21,418 bases of DNA from Patescibacteria group bacterium (GTDB taxonomy: Bacteria > Patescibacteriota > Gracilibacteria > UBA1369 > PNNO01). This document shows positions 20,633 through 21,418 of this stretch, piece by piece; position 1 is the first letter of the stretch; the number at the start of each line of letters is the position of its first letter. Both the position numbers and the translations under genes were made by a program. Below the pieces are notes generated by a model. The model ran no database searches. It was not told the DNA's origin and saw only the letters and a program-made list of their open reading frames with translations. The stretch is from contig JAHJMX010000111.1 in the NCBI GenBank assembly GCA_018821175.1, positions 1 through 21,418 of the forward strand. The letters are read 5' to 3'.

Positions 20633-21418
20633 ATGCACAAGTTTTTCTCAGAAAAACAAGTAGCAGATCATAAAAACCTTAATGAAGAAATGTCTTCGGA
20701 GAGTTTGTTTTTTGAATATAAATTTGTGTTCATGACGGTTGATAGTGAAGATGGATCGAGGACTGATGCCGATGATTTAGCCGAAGAGTCTCAAGAGAAT
20801 CCGGAGACACCTGCTCACACCGAAGATCCTTCAGGGAAAAACATCACTGATTTACAAGAAAATTTTGCAGGTCGATATATGAAAGTTTTGGAAAATATTA
20901 ATCGTAATTTGCCAGTTGATATTGATCCAAATTTAATCCCAAATGCAAAAGAGGTTGTTCTGGAAATTAAATCTAAAATTGGAAATATAGATTCAATTAT
21001 TGCAAACGATATTCATGCTTTCATGTCCTCTACTGCACTTTCCGGTGAGGAAACATACAACAATATAAATGCTATTTTGTACGAAGCAATCCCTAGGTAT
21101 AAGGCTGGAGATTTGCAAAAACAACAACCAGCTAACAAGGAAGATCTTTTGTCACGTGTTAAAATAGCTAAAAAAATGAAAGAAAAGCTTGGGGGGAACA
21201 TTGATTCCAAGGTTATTAGCCAATTTATTTCTTCTGTTTTACCAAAATTACAGGAAATGGCTAAGTATGAAGCCGCTATGATTGCAAAAATCGAAGAAGT
21301 TCAAGAAGCAACTTGGAAAGTTAATGATGCGCTTCAAAAGCAAGAGATTAAAGCTCGAAAAATTAAATTAGCTGAAAGATATTTGGGATTTCCATTAAAG
21401 AAAGGGCAGAAGCTTGAA
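20633..21418 (+). CDS. Unknown helical, acidic-headed protein, 5' part (cut by window edge)
   Basis: An open frame of 262 codons runs off the right end from the ATG at 20633, the first in-frame start after a TAA. A nearby ATG at 20616 is in another frame and stops after 15 codons; an internal ATG at 20690 (residue 20) is an alternative start. Residues 1-33 are mixed. Residues 34-70 are strongly acidic and probably disordered (DSEDGSRTDADDLAEESQENP). From about 72 on, the sequence is predicted helical and charged, with coiled-coil character (for example KYEAAMIAKIEEVQEATW). There is no signal peptide or membrane segment so far. Its own strong promoter separates it from the VirB6-like operon. 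I do not recognise the family. Confidence 0.8.
   Translation, partial: MHKFFSEKQVADHKNLNEEMSSESLFFEYKFVFMTVDSEDGSRTDADDLAEESQENPETPAHTEDPSGKNITDLQENFAGRYMKVLENINRNLPVDIDPNLIPNAKEVVLEIKSKIGNIDSIIANDIHAFMSSTALSGEETYNNINAILYEAIPRYKAGDLQKQQPANKEDLLSRVKIAKKMKEKLGGNIDSKVISQFISSVLPKLQEMAKYEAAMIAKIEEVQEATWKVNDALQKQEIKARKIKLAERYLGFPLKKGQKLE

Noticed and set aside
1..21418. TGA read as glycine or tryptophan (genetic code 25 or 4)
   Set aside because: All genes translate to full-length family-like proteins with the standard code and no internal TGA. Trp positions use TGG.
1..21418. CRISPR arrays, tRNA or rRNA genes, insertion sequences
   Set aside because: I saw no regularly spaced repeats, no cloverleaf with a T-loop sequence, no rRNA stretches and no transposase. 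The window reads as stable core and envelope genes.

Overview
The window looks like chromosomal DNA from an AT-rich bacterium of the Candidate Phyla Radiation (Patescibacteria). The bacterial markers are the bS6-SSB-bS18 operon, YidD, UppP and a LysM/M23 cell-wall hydrolase. Several features argue for a reduced, divergent lineage: archaeal-type PurP purine enzymes (two copies), an archaeal-style split transketolase, an almost complete lack of Shine-Dalgarno sequences, and a VirB6/TrbL-like membrane protein grouped with anonymous membrane-anchored proteins. All 18 complete genes stop at TAA (15) or TAG (3), never TGA, and no TGA is read through. A lineage near the Peregrinibacteria/Gracilibacteria branch would fit, but that placement is inference.

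Layout. (1) 1-6317, minus strand: one long unidirectional gene set reading leftwards, purP1 - purP2 - sugar-phosphate nucleotidylyltransferase - small membrane protein - transketolase N-half - transketolase C-half - class I aminotransferase (cut by the window edge). A good sigma70-type promoter lies just upstream of purP1. (2) 6318-6965: a 648-bp non-coding divergent region full of inverted repeats, a perfect 12-bp palindrome, a promoter and a start-proximal leader with mutually exclusive helices. It is the least explained part of the window. (3) 6966-8105: LysM/M23 peptidase followed by a clear intrinsic terminator. (4) 8149-10059: yidD and bifunctional purH, with a probable terminator. (5) 10081-10929: uppP. 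(6) 11042-14816: rpsF - ssb - rpsR - purL, with a strong terminator. (7) 14870-20559: a four-gene set (membrane-anchored small protein, two large anonymous membrane proteins, a VirB6/TrbL-like polytopic protein with a Pro/Thr-rich tail) behind a promoter embedded in the preceding terminator. (8) 20586-21418: a perfect-consensus promoter with a very short leader driving an unknown helical protein cut by the right edge.

Purine synthesis is the connecting theme. PurL makes FGAM, PurP and PurH both offer a route to FAICAR, PurH closes the ring to IMP, split transketolase can supply pentose phosphate for PRPP, and the aminotransferase could supply aspartate. The coexistence of formate-dependent PurP with a PurH whose folate-dependent transformylase residues look intact is the main metabolic puzzle. 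UppP, LysM/M23 and YidD are envelope functions. The right end looks like the start of a type IV secretion/DNA-transfer-like envelope system. All identifications are from motif reading; no database search was run.
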